From the IMG/VR virus record IMGVR_UViG_3300050343_000177, positions 1 to 64,000 of that record: DNA of 64,000 nt; one strand, 5' to 3'. Shown piece after piece: positions 7,045 through 16,035 of this stretch (position 1 is the first letter of the stretch; each line of letters opens with the position of its first letter). The notes under the pieces were generated by a model that saw only the letters and a program-made list of their open reading frames with translations, had not been told where the DNA came from and made no database searches. The position numbers and the translations under genes were made by a program. This DNA comes from a virus.

Positions 7045-8397
7045 TTAAGCGTTGTAAGAGATCGTCCAACCCTTATTGATCAGGTTGGTGTAAGCAGTAT
7101 TAGCAGCAGTAGACCAAGTAGTTTTGGCTGCATTAGTGCCGTGGTTGATGCCAAGTGAGATGTTAGAAGCACCGTTCGTATCCAGACTGATAAGTATATT
7201 CTCAATTGATTGTGCAGTTAGGGCACAGCTCGTCCAAGCACTTTTAAATGCGTTAGCACTAAGTGTTCCCGTCGCGTCAAACATATTGGCGGGAAAGCTG
7301 CTAAGCCCGGAACAATGGTACCAGCCGCGGAAAAAGCGCGTCCCACTAGAGGTATCGATCTGGGGGAAGCTGCTAAGCCCGGAACAGCCGTTCCAGGCAC
7401 TGCTGAAGATCGTCCCACTAGAGGTATCGATCATGGGGAAGCTGCTAAGCCCGGAACAGTTTTGCCAGGCGTTGTTGAAGCTTGTCCCACTAGAGGTATC
7501 GATCATGGGGAAGCTGCTAAGCCCGGAACAGCCGTTCCAGGCGCTGACGAAGCTCGTCCCACTACCGGTATCGATCAGGGGGAAGCTGGTGAGGCTTGAA
7601 CAGTCGCGCCACGCAATGTAAAAGCTCGTAACCCCGCTCGTCACATCAAATGGACATACAAACGATGTCATGTTGTCAGCGCCACGCCAAGCGTCTCCTA
7701 GATTCGTGCCTAAATCAGCTTCACCACTAATGGCAACAGAAGTAATCTGATCTACATCTGCACTAACATTATTAAAGTATGGCCTATAAGTATTATCGCT
7801 ATTAACAAGAATGGTGTAATCACCAGCAGTATAAGTGTGAGATAACGTGCTAGAAGTGCTCGACTCGTTGTTACCGTCGCCCCAGTCAACAGTGTAATCA
7901 ACTGCTCCAGTGGATCTTAGGTTAAACGTACCTCCAGCACTTGTAATGCCGTAAGTAATGTCTGATCTAAATGGATTTAGATCTAAACCACCATTTCCAT
8001 GCTTAACCTTTTTAATCTGTTTATCACTATAGTCGTAGTAATAATCATCGTAGTTAACTAAAGCATATAATTCTGTTTTAGGGCATACTAGTATTCTCCT
8101 AATTCCACCGTCACCTTGATTCTTAAATATGACATTAAAGGTAGGTTCATTATTGTTGTCAGCGATAATCTTTAATAGAACATTAGCTTCACAACTCACC
8201 ACAACATAGGAGTCACGATATGCGATCAATGCACATCCTGTGTACGTAACTTTATCGTATGATTGATTCCACCATCGTTTGATTTTTGTATGGCTATGCA
8301 AATAAGGAGCAGGAGGTGCAATTGTGAACTCAGTATTCCCATCGCTTTTTATTAGCGAGTTATATCCATTTAATATTGCTACGGTCATTTTTACCAA
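7045..8397 (-). CDS. Tail adhesin-like protein with PKD-like and BspA-type (DUF285) repeats
   Basis: 450 aa. Residues about 160-215 resemble a PKD/immunoglobulin-like module (VDWGDGNNESS...LSHTYTAGDYTI). Residues 240-380 are BspA-family repeats of about 24 aa (AWNGCSGLSSFPMIDTSSGT), four of them nearly identical. BspA/DUF285 repeats occur in surface proteins that bind ligands. Position next to the tail spikes makes a receptor-binding or host-range role likely. The repeats are identical enough at DNA level to change copy number by recombination. Confidence 0.75.
   Translation of the reverse strand: MVKMTVAILNGYNSLIKSDGNTEFTIAPPAPYLHSHTKIKRWWNQSYDKVTYTGCALIAYRDSYVVVSCEANVLLKIIADNNNEPTFNVIFKNQGDGGIRRILVCPKTELYALVNYDDYYYDYSDKQIKKVKHGNGGLDLNPFRSDITYGITSAGGTFNLRSTGAVDYTVDWGDGNNESSTSSTLSHTYTAGDYTILVNSDNTYRPYFNNVSADVDQITSVAISGEADLGTNLGDAWRGADNMTSFVCPFDVTSGVTSFYIAWRDCSSLTSFPLIDTGSGTSFVSAWNGCSGLSSFPMIDTSSGTSFNNAWQNCSGLSSFPMIDTSSGTIFSSAWNGCSGLSSFPQIDTSSGTRFFRGWYHCSGLSSFPANMFDATGTLSANAFKSAWTSCALTAQSIENILISLDTNGASNISLGINHGTNAAKTTWSTAANTAYTNLINKGWTISYNA
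7290..7610. repeat. 72-bp tandem repeat inside the adhesin gene
   Basis: The unit GAAGCTGCTAAGCCCGGAAC recurs at 72-nt spacing (about 7290, 7362, 7434, 7506, and a diverged copy at 7578). Each unit encodes one 24-residue BspA repeat. Confidence 0.85.
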
Positions 8398-8488
8398 ACA
8401 AACACCTTTACTGTTATTATTTTAACTATTAACTAGTAACTATTAACTATTACTTGCTGCCTTGCTAGCTGCTTTAGCTCTAGAAATA

Positions 8489-8650
8489 TTAGGTGTCACG
8501 TTTTTGTCCTCTCTTAGATGCTGTCTGCTTTTTAGCATCAGTAGCATTCTTTTCTTTTGGACTCAGATTGCTCCAAACTTTTTAGGTAGGTAACGTTTGG
8601 TTGAACCATCAGTTGTCCCTATCAGTAGACCCCTTTAGTTTTCCACAGGT
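8489..8650 (-). CDS. DUF5872-like C-terminal half (frame-disrupted)
   Basis: With two small frame corrections the minus strand reads LWKTKGSTDRDN, TKRYLPKKVWSNLSPKEKN and ends GQKRDT. This repeats the second half of the gene immediately upstream (GERYLPKKKRDAMSDKDY). It is either a second truncated DUF5872 gene or, if the TGA at 8650 is an error, a C-terminal extension of it. Confidence 0.5.
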
Positions 8651-9021
8651 CAGTCAGGTTGCTTGCTGTACTGCTTACCTTGAGCAGTGTCGCGGCGTTT
8701 CTTGGCCGAGGTTCTGGCGTAGTCTTTATCCGACATTGCATCACGCTTTTTCTTAGGCAGATAGCGTTCGCCAGTAGCGCCTTTGCCTTCGGTGCTGTTC
8801 TTACCAGACTTAGTGCCCCAGTCTTCCTTGGTCCACTTCTTCATCTTGTTGGATTTAGCAGATGGCTTCTTACCTTCGTAAGTACCGCCGCCGTCTTTAT
8901 AAATCTTGGTTGCTAGTTGCATTGCACGAGCAGAGTGCTTACCACCCATACGTGCCTTAGCTTTTGATTTAGCAGCAGCCCACTTAGCGGGATCTTTCTT
9001 CTTTGCAATACCGTCAGCCAT
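8650..9021 (-). CDS. DUF5872 family protein
   Basis: 123 aa, Lys-rich. Carries the family pattern: WAAAKSKAKARMGGKHSARA, the central NKMKKWTKEDWGTKSGK and RYLPKKKRDAMSDKDYA. DUF5872 is found in large viruses and cyanophages; function unknown, and the charge suggests nucleic-acid binding. Its ATG overlaps the stop of the small gene upstream (TAATG). Confidence 0.8.
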   Translation of the reverse strand: MADGIAKKKDPAKWAAAKSKAKARMGGKHSARAMQLATKIYKDGGGTYEGKKPSAKSNKMKKWTKEDWGTKSGKNSTEGKGATGERYLPKKKRDAMSDKDYARTSAKKRRDTAQGKQYSKQPD

Positions 9022-9115
9022 TACTTCTTACCTTTGCTGTGTTTACAACCGCATTTTTTCTTTGCGATCTCTTTTTTCTGTTGAAAAATTCTTGAGCCTT
9101 TTGTTTCTTAGACAT
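9021..9115 (-). CDS. Tiny Lys/Cys-rich protein
   Basis: About 31 aa after a one-base correction: MSKKQKAQEFF...KKCGCKHSKGKK. The C-G-C-K-H cluster could bind metal. Overlaps the DUF5872 start (TAATG), indicating translational coupling. Confidence 0.45.
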
Positions 9116-9117
9116 AA

Positions 9118-9291
9118 TTAAATTATATCTGCGTTAGAGAAGGGAATTATTCTGCCTTGAGCGGCAGCCACATCACGACGACGTTGGCGGTCCATAATAG
9201 AGACCATTCGTTGATTCTCTTGTGAATCTTTTTGTATTTGTTGTTCTAATTTTGCGAATAGGTCTTCGCCTGCCATTCGTTGTTTAGACAT
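9118..9291 (-). CDS. Small hypothetical protein with N-terminal QRMAG motif
   Basis: 57 aa, MSKQRMAGEDLFAKLEQQ..., helical and Gln-rich. Shares the QRMAG start with the next gene upstream, whose stop it overlaps. Probable minor virion or scaffold-type protein; unrecognised. Confidence 0.55.
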   Translation of the reverse strand: MSKQRMAGEDLFAKLEQQIQKDSQENQRMVSIMDRQRRRDVAAAQGRIIPFSNADII

Positions 9292-9430
9292 ATGTTTGTC
9301 CTAATAGTTTTGGACCGTGACTCATACCACCTTTAGGTTTTGCGGGATATGTCTCAGGTTTGGTTGCACAACCTTCACCTGTATTAACCATCGGCTTAAG
9401 AGCCTGACCTGCCATACGTTGATTATCCAT
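9284..9430 (-). CDS. Small hypothetical protein with N-terminal QRMAG motif
   Basis: 48 aa, MDNQRMAGQALKPMV...GGMSHGPKLLGQTYV. Overlaps both neighbours by a few nt, part of the coupled cluster 8489-9689. Confidence 0.55.
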   Translation of the reverse strand: MDNQRMAGQALKPMVNTGEGCATKPETYPAKPKGGMSHGPKLLGQTYV

Positions 9431-9689
9431 TGCACTTCCATTTACGACGGGCTTTCCGTAAACGACTGTCTGGATCTTTAGCAGCTTTCGGAAACTTCTT
9501 CATTTGTCCTGCACTACGAGCGCAGTAAGAATCTTTGCGTTTACCACCTTCAGGCTGAGGTCGTTTAATGTCTTGACCTTGAGCACGTAAAGAAGCACGT
9601 CCTTTTTCATTTAACCCACCATCAGGATTTTTTCCCTCCTTGCGAGTCCAGGCTGCAGTTCTTGCTTTAGCTTTCTTACGATCTGCCAT
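9423..9689 (-). CDS. DUF6321-like protein
   Basis: 88 aa, basic. Pattern RTAAWTRKEGKNPDGGLNEK...RASLRAQGQ and SYCARSAGQMKKFPKAAKD matches the cyanophage/large-virus DUF6321 family (AAWxRKEGxNPxGGLNxKGR), function unknown. Clustered with DUF5872, the other Lys-rich family. Confidence 0.75.
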   Translation of the reverse strand: MADRKKAKARTAAWTRKEGKNPDGGLNEKGRASLRAQGQDIKRPQPEGGKRKDSYCARSAGQMKKFPKAAKDPDSRLRKARRKWKCNG

Positions 9690-9723
9690 TAGTTATAAGT
9701 AACTGCTCATAACATTTTAACAA

Positions 9724-10299
9724 CTATGATTTGTTGAAATATGCTTTATGCATTGCCAAACCTGCTGCCTGCGCTGCGTTTACGTCTTTGCCTGCACGTA
9801 AGCGGTCGTACTCTGCATTCAATTGTGAAGCAGTCATATCTTTGTAGTTTTGCGCCTTAGTCTTAGCTTCTGAACGCTCAGGTGTTGAAGTACTTTTACT
9901 TGTTGCTGCTAATCCGTTTGTAATAGCGGCATCACTTAGTACTGTATTTTGATCGTTACCGTGCATAAGTAACAGTTCATATTTCTTGCCGTCTTTTTCG
10001 ATTGCGTATTGATTAGTAATACCACCACCTTTGTCGTTAAAAGTAGTTAGGAAAGAACCGTCAACATCAATCTTTGTCCCTAGTTCTGTTGCATAATCAA
10101 CGCCTTTATGTATGTAGCTTCCACGGTCTGCTCCGTATGGACTAGTCATTGTGAATTGATTTAATCCCTTGCCTCCGCTACTGAGGTATCCAGTGAAGCT
10201 AGTTGGGTCAGTATAACCTCCGGCATCTACGTCCCAAACACGAAAGTCTAAATGAGGTCCTGTTGATCTACCGGAATTGCCTGTATAAAAACTAGCCAT
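9724..10299 (-). CDS. M23-like peptidase domain protein, motif order permuted
   Basis: 191 aa. Residues 8-22 read GRSTGPHLDFRVWD, matching the C-terminal HxH block of M23 endopeptidases (usually GPHLHFEV) with the second His replaced by Asp. Residues 60-75 read YIHKGVDYATELGTKI, matching the N-terminal HxxxD block. The two blocks are in reverse order compared with LytM. This is either a circular permutation or the remains of two domains; one metal ligand is changed. Likely target is peptidoglycan during infection or lysis. C-terminal 50 residues are helical and charged. Confidence 0.65.
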   Translation of the reverse strand: MASFYTGNSGRSTGPHLDFRVWDVDAGGYTDPTSFTGYLSSGGKGLNQFTMTSPYGADRGSYIHKGVDYATELGTKIDVDGSFLTTFNDKGGGITNQYAIEKDGKKYELLLMHGNDQNTVLSDAAITNGLAATSKSTSTPERSEAKTKAQNYKDMTASQLNAEYDRLRAGKDVNAAQAAGLAMHKAYFNKS

Positions 10300-10313
10300 T
10301 TTACTTGTGCTCT

Positions 10314-10574
10314 TTAATCCAAGTCCATTTCTGCGTGCATCAAGTCACTGAGGTTAGAGACTTGAGCGCAAGCATTCATAATCAAGCCGCGTTGGTTAGC
10401 GGTCAAGTTATCTGCGTCTATTGCATCTTCAGATAAGACGACTGAGATATCACCGAGCGCCATAATAATTGCTGGTAGTCCCCACTTTTCGACAAGTGAC
10501 GACATAGCAGAAAGCAAAGGATTCTCACCTGTCTCTACTGATTTCCAGAATTGTTCGCGTTCTTCAACGGTCAT
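10314..10574 (-). CDS. Hypothetical protein
   Basis: 86 aa, acidic helical protein (MTVEEREQFWKSVETGENP...). Unrecognised. Divergent from the plus-strand pair that follows. Confidence 0.55.
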   Translation of the reverse strand: MTVEEREQFWKSVETGENPLLSAMSSLVEKWGLPAIIMALGDISVVLSEDAIDADNLTANQRGLIMNACAQVSNLSDLMHAEMDLD

Positions 10575-10635
10575 ATAGCTAAAGTCATATACAACTATTC
10601 TACCTATTAGAATGTCTGTAGTTGATATTAATTAT

Positions 10636-10819
10636 ATGGCTAACATAAGTAAGCAAGACTTCAAGAATTTTTTCAAGTACTACAAAGAAGAATCTCAACA
10701 GGTTGCTGGCTGTTGAAATTTTGTTTGATCAGATGCGTGATGTACTGAAGAGCGACGAGCACGCTTGGATTACGACGTATCGTTCTAAGCCAGAAGCAGT
10801 TAGTATAGTAATCCGTTAG
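10636..10819 (+). CDS. Small hypothetical protein
   Basis: About 60 aa with one indel near 10705: MANISKQDFKNFFKYYKEE then AVEILFDQMRDVLKSDEHAW to the TAG at 10817. Starts a two-gene plus-strand island inside the minus-strand block; the next gene begins 2 nt after its stop. Confidence 0.55.
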
Positions 10820-10821
10820 AT

Positions 10822-11334
10822 GTGCCTTATCAAAGTCAGAATGATAATGCGAGTGGCACTGGATACCGTGAGTGCTTTAGCTCTAGCTGTGCCATGGTCG
10901 CCATGTATTACGGCAAGATTGCTAATGATGATGCTTATAACCTTATCAGGCAGAAGTATGGAGATAGTACTGATGCACAAGCACAGCTAAGAACACTGCG
11001 TTCATTAGGACTTGAGGCTAACTTTATTACGAACGGAACGACATGTGATATCCGTGATTGCATTGATGCTGGACGTCCAGTCCCTGTCGGTTGGCTGCAC
11101 CATGGCTCTGTTTCTGCTCCTAGTGGTGGCGGTCATTACTCAGTCATTGTCGGATATACCAAAACAGCGTGGATTGTCCACGATCCAAATGGTGAGGCTA
11201 AGCTTGATACTGGTGGATACACCAATAACTTACAGGGTTCTTACTTGAAGTATAGCTTCAGTAACTTCAACCCAAGGTTTATTGTTGAAGGGGAAGGTTC
11301 AGCCTGGTACATGGATATTAGGCTTCCGAAATAA
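10822..11334 (+). CDS. C39-like cysteine peptidase (candidate endolysin)
   Basis: 170 aa, GTG start. Papain-like C39 layout: oxyanion Gln in PYQSQND, nucleophile Cys18 in ECFSSSCAMVAMYYG, His in GGGHYSVIVGY and Asp in IVHDPNG, in the right order. The domain fills the protein and there is no signal peptide. Phage proteins of this type cut peptide bonds in peptidoglycan cross-links. As one of few plus-strand genes within the virion block it may be expressed separately, consistent with a lysis enzyme. Confidence 0.75.
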   Translation: MPYQSQNDNASGTGYRECFSSSCAMVAMYYGKIANDDAYNLIRQKYGDSTDAQAQLRTLRSLGLEANFITNGTTCDIRDCIDAGRPVPVGWLHHGSVSAPSGGGHYSVIVGYTKTAWIVHDPNGEAKLDTGGYTNNLQGSYLKYSFSNFNPRFIVEGEGSAWYMDIRLPK

Positions 11335-11390
11335 CTTTAGTTCTATAAGCACGAAGCACAACATATTAACCCCAAAGTTGTTAAACATTA

Positions 11391-11398
11391 GCTAGACC
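11391..11398 (+). promoter_or_regulatory. Candidate promoter element GCTAGACC
   Basis: Same 8-mer as at 2008 and 52865. TTGTTA lies 13 nt upstream. The next plus-strand start is only a 16-codon frame at 11422 (MNKPLPTQKELLNPAY), so any product is unclear. Confidence 0.25.
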
Positions 11399-11468
11399 TA
11401 AGGTGTTAATGTCTATAAGATATGAATAAGCCTCTGCCTACACAAAAAGAGCTTTTAAATCCAGCATA

Positions 11469-13318
11469 TTAATATTTAGAAATTAGAGGAAGTTGGCCAT
11501 CAACATTGGTATCCCGGTCTTCTAAAAGAATGGTTTTAGTGCCTAAGTTGCTCTGCTCAATTTGCGTTGGAACCTCAAAGCGTACAAATGTGTTTCCTTT
11601 AATTATTGCATTACCACCAAACCCCCTAACGCCAAATAGGCTACATCTGATGTAGTTATTGGAAATGTCAATATCCAGGGCGTCTCCTCCGCCATTGTCT
11701 GCTGGATCTTGTGCATTGGCAGTGAATTTAGAGATACCAGATGTTCCGATCAAAGTGTTTCCAGAGATTCTAAAGAATCCTTTTGTCTTACTGGCTTGGC
11801 CACCTATAACACAATTTCCATTTAATGAAAATCCAAGATCAATAACGTTATTTGATACAGTGCAATCAATCAAGTCTTTAGCTAGTTCAAGGCCATAGCC
11901 TCCAAACCCCTGCACGGTACGCAAAGTGTTATTGCTGACAAATGTGTTCTTCTGCATCGTGAGGCTCACAGCAGCGTTAACACCGCTGATTGTATTGTTT
12001 ATGAATACACCTCCCATGTTGAGCCTATCTGAAGAAGATCTGCTTCTGTATGTGTTAGGCGTGCATTCAAAAGCCCAATGCCCACCAATAAGAGTATTGT
12101 TACTGAATACATATTTGTCCCATTGAGTGCCACCAATATTCTTAACTCGTACTCCGTAATTGTAGAATGATTGCCCGTCGTATGGATCACCTAGTCTATC
12201 CGTTACATTGCCGTCATAAAGGTAAGTAGAGTCAGCAATATTATTTGCAATAAAAGCTTTATAAAGACCACTAGCCATAAGCAATGAGCCTGTGTTCCAT
12301 GCCTGGCAGTTAGTAATGGTTGCGTTCTGCATAAGCTCAGCGGGCGTGTCTACAACATCAGGGAAATTAAAAACTATCCCAGATCTTTCCCGACAATTAC
12401 GAAACTCACACCCATCAAAAAGAGAATCTTTATTGACTTCACTGCCATTATTATTACAACTAAATACACCTTTAAGATTTGGAAGGAGTTCCAGTGTCGA
12501 TGCTGCTGCATTGACTAGCTTAAATAGCGTGAAATTTTGGACGTAAAACTCTGTAGGAAGGGCAGGCTCACGTTCTCCGCTGGGGTTTGTTCTTAAAAAC
12601 GTCAGACGAACTTTAAACTGTGTAATTCCAGTACCAGTAAAAGATGAGTTCCAAGCTAGAGGGATAGGAAAAGTACCAGAAAGGCTTTCAATACTGGAAG
12701 GAGACCACGTTCTAACAAAAGTACCATCAGCTTTGTATAACTCAAATTTTATTGATTGGACATATCCAGCTTGTCTAAACAACGGCTTGGATTGGTCTGT
12801 GTGAATACAATAAAATTCAGAACCAGTAGTGTTAGGAATTTGAATCAGCTGGCTCGCAATTTGGAAGGTGGTATCAAAGTCACTATCAGGAGTAATCGTA
12901 ACGAAAGCCCCCTTACTAGACTGGCCAGATGACCAATTCTTGTTTACAGTTACAGAGCTTCCGTCGACAGTACCTGTTAAACTTCCATTTGATGACCAAA
13001 ATCTTTAACACTTACATACTGTTCCAACCTTACCTGTAAGGTCTGTTCTACTCCACCGGTGTAAGTATAAACTTGGGATGCATCTATTAAAGCATCAATC
13101 TCTTGTTTCTGTAATGCTTGAGTGTCACTACCACCACCAGGTAGTGTGAGTTGTCCAGTCATTGTATCGCCAATAACTTGAACAAAACCTGAGTCAGGCA
13201 TTGAGACCCCAGTCCAGTGACCATTTGGCGGAGCTCCAATGTAAGTATAAATAACACCTGTATCTGCAACGAACTCTTGTCCATCTGCTGTTGCTACTGG
13301 AAAATCTAACTTAGCCAT
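11469..13318 (-). CDS. Tail spike with right-handed beta-helix
   Basis: About 616 aa once one T is restored near 13003 (FW in VSVKDFW). N-terminal 100 residues form a virion-binding head containing QVYTYTGG...RLEQYVSVKDF, the linker seen in tailspikes and also in the next spike gene. Residues 250-590 contain repeated N-N/S-N-T turns (SNNTLIGG, NNTISGVN, SNNVIDLG) typical of pectate-lyase-like beta-helix polysaccharide-binding or cleaving spikes. It would recognise the host surface glycan. Confidence 0.78.
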
Positions 13319-13538
13319 TATGAAAAACCTATGATATCAACATTTTAACAATTGAATAGTTCACATAGGTTTTAGGTATATCAAGCAATATCGACTGCAT
13401 TGTGTGAAAGTAAAGCGTTATGTTTACGTGAAGAATTATCTCGGTGGGTTTCATGTGAAATACCCGGGTTAATACGCAGGCGTGATGCTGAAGTTAAGCT
13501 TGCGGTTTAGACAAAATGGTATTGACATATTAAGCAGT
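13319..13538. other. Intergenic gap between two tail-spike genes
   Basis: No convincing gene. A short plus-strand stretch at 13409-13509 translates as LREELSRWVSCEIPG and onward but has no clear start; possibly a gene remnant or an indel-damaged small gene. Confidence 0.3.
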
Positions 13539-15551
13539 TCAAGGTGAAGAGCTAGTAATCATCCATTTATTATCCCCATTATTATCCTTGATGTATCTAA
13601 ATGATATTGAAGATAATGCTCCTGTTCCAGTCTTTGCTACAAATCCGTTAGTCACATAGATTGAATCAAAGACCACAGTTGCTGCAGTTTCGCTGGTTTG
13701 CTGTAAAACGAAATGTAATTCATCACCATAGGACGGTACGTAATCATTACTAGGCGCATTGATAGTTACGCCACTTTTCAATGCTACAAAGACTGATCCC
13801 CTGAGTGAGCTTTGATAAGATTGGGAAAATGGAGTGTATTGACTGTTTGTATTATTACCTGTCCCATGCGCAACACTTTGCAGCATTGGGCGAGTAGTTG
13901 CCCCAGTTGCTTGAATGATTTTAGGCCAGTTTCCGGTAATCTTATATGAGTCAGTGTTGAGAAAAACTGAACCACTCCCCGATACACACACCTCAGTGCC
14001 CATCCCTGTAGCGTTTGTACCGCTAATGAATGTTGGTTTAAGTGTTGATGTAAATACCCTGATTGCAGACATTGTTCCGCCATTGCTATCGGCAACCTGC
14101 CTGCATCCAAGAAGGTTTCCTGCTCCACCTGATTCAACGACCGAAATACCAGAACGTTGAAGGACTGAATTACGCTCAATGCTGCTTGCTGCGTTATACC
14201 ACTGAGCCCAATCGCCTTTGTATGGGTCGCCAATCGAACCATCGCCTGAACCATCACCTGATGTCCCTGACCAGCGTTTGCCGTCGTGGTCAAAAAATCC
14301 TCGCCCGGTTGGGTCTCCCCAAGTACTATCTGAATATTGCTGCCAGCAATTTTCGGCATGGTGGTGAAGAATATTGCAACCACTAAATGTACCGTTGTAA
14401 TACAGACCGTGCTGCCAAGATGTGAGAGTCGTGTTGTTCCTTAGTGTTACGTCACCAGATCCGTCAGTGATCGAAATACCGTTCAATCCACCTCTAATGT
14501 TGTTACTGTCAATTGTCATTGAGGAGATTTTTCTAGAGGCACCACCCGAGCCGCCAGTTCCACCGATAACGTCAGCTTGGGTTACCAGCAATGATGGAAC
14601 TGTGGGGACGTAAGTCACTGCAGGATCATTGCCGTCGCCTTGCGTACTTGAGATATAGCATTCTTTAATAACACATTCAAAAGTGTTTCCTGATACGCAT
14701 AAACCCCGATTTGATGTGTACAGCCTTTCTAATACAAATCCATAAAGGAATGCACCGGAGGTTGAATATCCACCATCAAGTATCATGGCGTATTCATCAT
14801 AGTTGCCGCTAATGCTAAGTCCTGATATATGCAGCTGGCGCATCAACTTGCCTTGAGTATCAAGGTTAAGGACTAAGCCGAATCGGGATGCATCAACACC
14901 AGTAGTTGCAAAAGTGAACTTTAAACGACCACCTAAGCCGATTAACGAATTACCTAAGAGATTCTCAGTCATGTTCTGCACTGCAGAAATTGCTGCAGTA
15001 CAGTTATATTCACCTGTTGGGAACGTTAATGACCGTCGTGAAGCACCCGCCCACCAGTCAAAAGCTGTTTGTATATCAGCTGTGCAATCGTAAGTGCTCG
15101 TGCCACTTATAATGTCGGCGTGCTCATCTTCAGGAATAAAATCGAGAACACTAACAACCTCTTCTAGCTTATCTTTTAACGTTCTAGGCTCACCACCTGT
15201 GAAAGTATAAACTTGGGATCCATCACTATCAGGACTAGCATCTACCCATTGTGCAGTATTGCCATCATTATAATAAATATATAGACGTCCATCATCTGCA
15301 TTAAACCAAAGGTTACCAGGAAGAGGATTTGCTGGTGGATTACTTGTTGATGGTAATTCTACTTGACCGTCGTCTGAAATGTTGCCAATACCAGCAACGC
15401 GAATGATATTACCAGCTTCATCTTTCAGAAAGATTGCGGGGTCTGCTGTATTGTAATTAACGGCTAATTCACCGAACTCCATTTGAGCTGAGGTTGGTTC
15501 CTTTGCTGCACCACCGTCAAGAACGTTTGAACGCTTTAGTTGAATTTTCAA
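13539..15551 (-). CDS. Tail spike / fibre with beta-helix domain
   Basis: 670 aa, intact. Residues 1-60 (MKIQLKRSNVLDGGAAKEP...) resemble the N-terminal virion-attachment domain of cyanophage fibres. Residues 95-140 carry the linker QVYTFTGGEPRTLKDKLEEV and SVLDFIPED, shared with the downstream spike. Residues 150-480 contain beta-helix turns (IDSNNIRGG, TLRNNTTLTS). The two spikes therefore share an attachment domain but differ in receptor domain, as expected for branching host-recognition apparatus. Confidence 0.8.
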   Translation of the reverse strand: MKIQLKRSNVLDGGAAKEPTSAQMEFGELAVNYNTADPAIFLKDEAGNIIRVAGIGNISDDGQVELPSTSNPPANPLPGNLWFNADDGRLYIYYNDGNTAQWVDASPDSDGSQVYTFTGGEPRTLKDKLEEVVSVLDFIPEDEHADIISGTSTYDCTADIQTAFDWWAGASRRSLTFPTGEYNCTAAISAVQNMTENLLGNSLIGLGGRLKFTFATTGVDASRFGLVLNLDTQGKLMRQLHISGLSISGNYDEYAMILDGGYSTSGAFLYGFVLERLYTSNRGLCVSGNTFECVIKECYISSTQGDGNDPAVTYVPTVPSLLVTQADVIGGTGGSGGASRKISSMTIDSNNIRGGLNGISITDGSGDVTLRNNTTLTSWQHGLYYNGTFSGCNILHHHAENCWQQYSDSTWGDPTGRGFFDHDGKRWSGTSGDGSGDGSIGDPYKGDWAQWYNAASSIERNSVLQRSGISVVESGGAGNLLGCRQVADSNGGTMSAIRVFTSTLKPTFISGTNATGMGTEVCVSGSGSVFLNTDSYKITGNWPKIIQATGATTRPMLQSVAHGTGNNTNSQYTPFSQSYQSSLRGSVFVALKSGVTINAPSNDYVPSYGDELHFVLQQTSETAATVVFDSIYVTNGFVAKTGTGALSSISFRYIKDNNGDNKWMITSSSP

Positions 15552-15610
15552 TTTACTTTCCTCGCTAAAAAGCTATTTCTAAATAGGAGTAATAATCCTA
15601 TGTATATATA

Positions 15611-15800
15611 TTAACTAGAAACAACAGCGTCAAAATTATTAGTAGCACCTGAAGTTCCGCTGCCTCCACCGGGTCCTGCTATTTTATCAGGATTACTGAC
15701 GCGATATTTCGGTGGTCCTGCTGCGGGATTTGGATTAACGACAATATATACTCTGTTATATGCGTATTCAATGTCACCAGGTGCAGGTTTTGCTATTTGA
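15611..15800 (-). CDS. Small hypothetical protein, start unclear
   Basis: An open minus-strand frame of about 60 codons reading IAKPAPGDIEYAYNRVYIV and ending NNFDAVVSS. No ATG or GTG lies in frame; its start probably overlaps the end of the upstream gene and an indel hides it. Unrecognised. Confidence 0.4.
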
Positions 15801-16034
15801 TTACTCTTTCGGCATCTCTATTTTATCTGATGTGAAAAGTGTGTATCCATCTTGAACCATCAGTTGTTTCACTGCGATTTCAAGCAAGTGTTGATACTGA
15901 GTAAATAGTCTGGTGACATTAATGAGCTGCTTGCGTAGCTCTTCAACGTTTTCACAATGATTAATTTCATCGTTTACCATACGGAGCCGAAGCTCTTTCT
16001 CCATACTGATTTGAAAATCTTCTTTGCTAAACAT
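15801..16034 (-). CDS. NblA-like small helical protein (tentative)
   Basis: 77 aa, two predicted helices. The start SKEDFQISMEKELRLRMVND resembles the beginning of NblA (xLSLEQEFxLR), the adaptor for phycobilisome degradation, and QLINVTRLFTQYQHLLEIA could be the second helix. NblA is normally about 60 aa, and known phage copies come from freshwater phages. Similarity is by eye only; an unrelated coiled-coil protein is possible. Confidence 0.4.
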   Translation of the reverse strand: MFSKEDFQISMEKELRLRMVNDEINHCENVEELRKQLINVTRLFTQYQHLLEIAVKQLMVQDGYTLFTSDKIEMPKE

Positions 16035-16035
16035 A

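Noticed and set aside
7124-7621. Plus-strand repetitive frame
   Set aside because: Antisense of the 72-bp repeats in the adhesin gene; repeats keep all frames open.
11469-12782. Separate shorter spike gene starting at 12782
   Set aside because: Upstream sequence continues in frame after one T is restored near 13003, giving a conventional N-terminal head.
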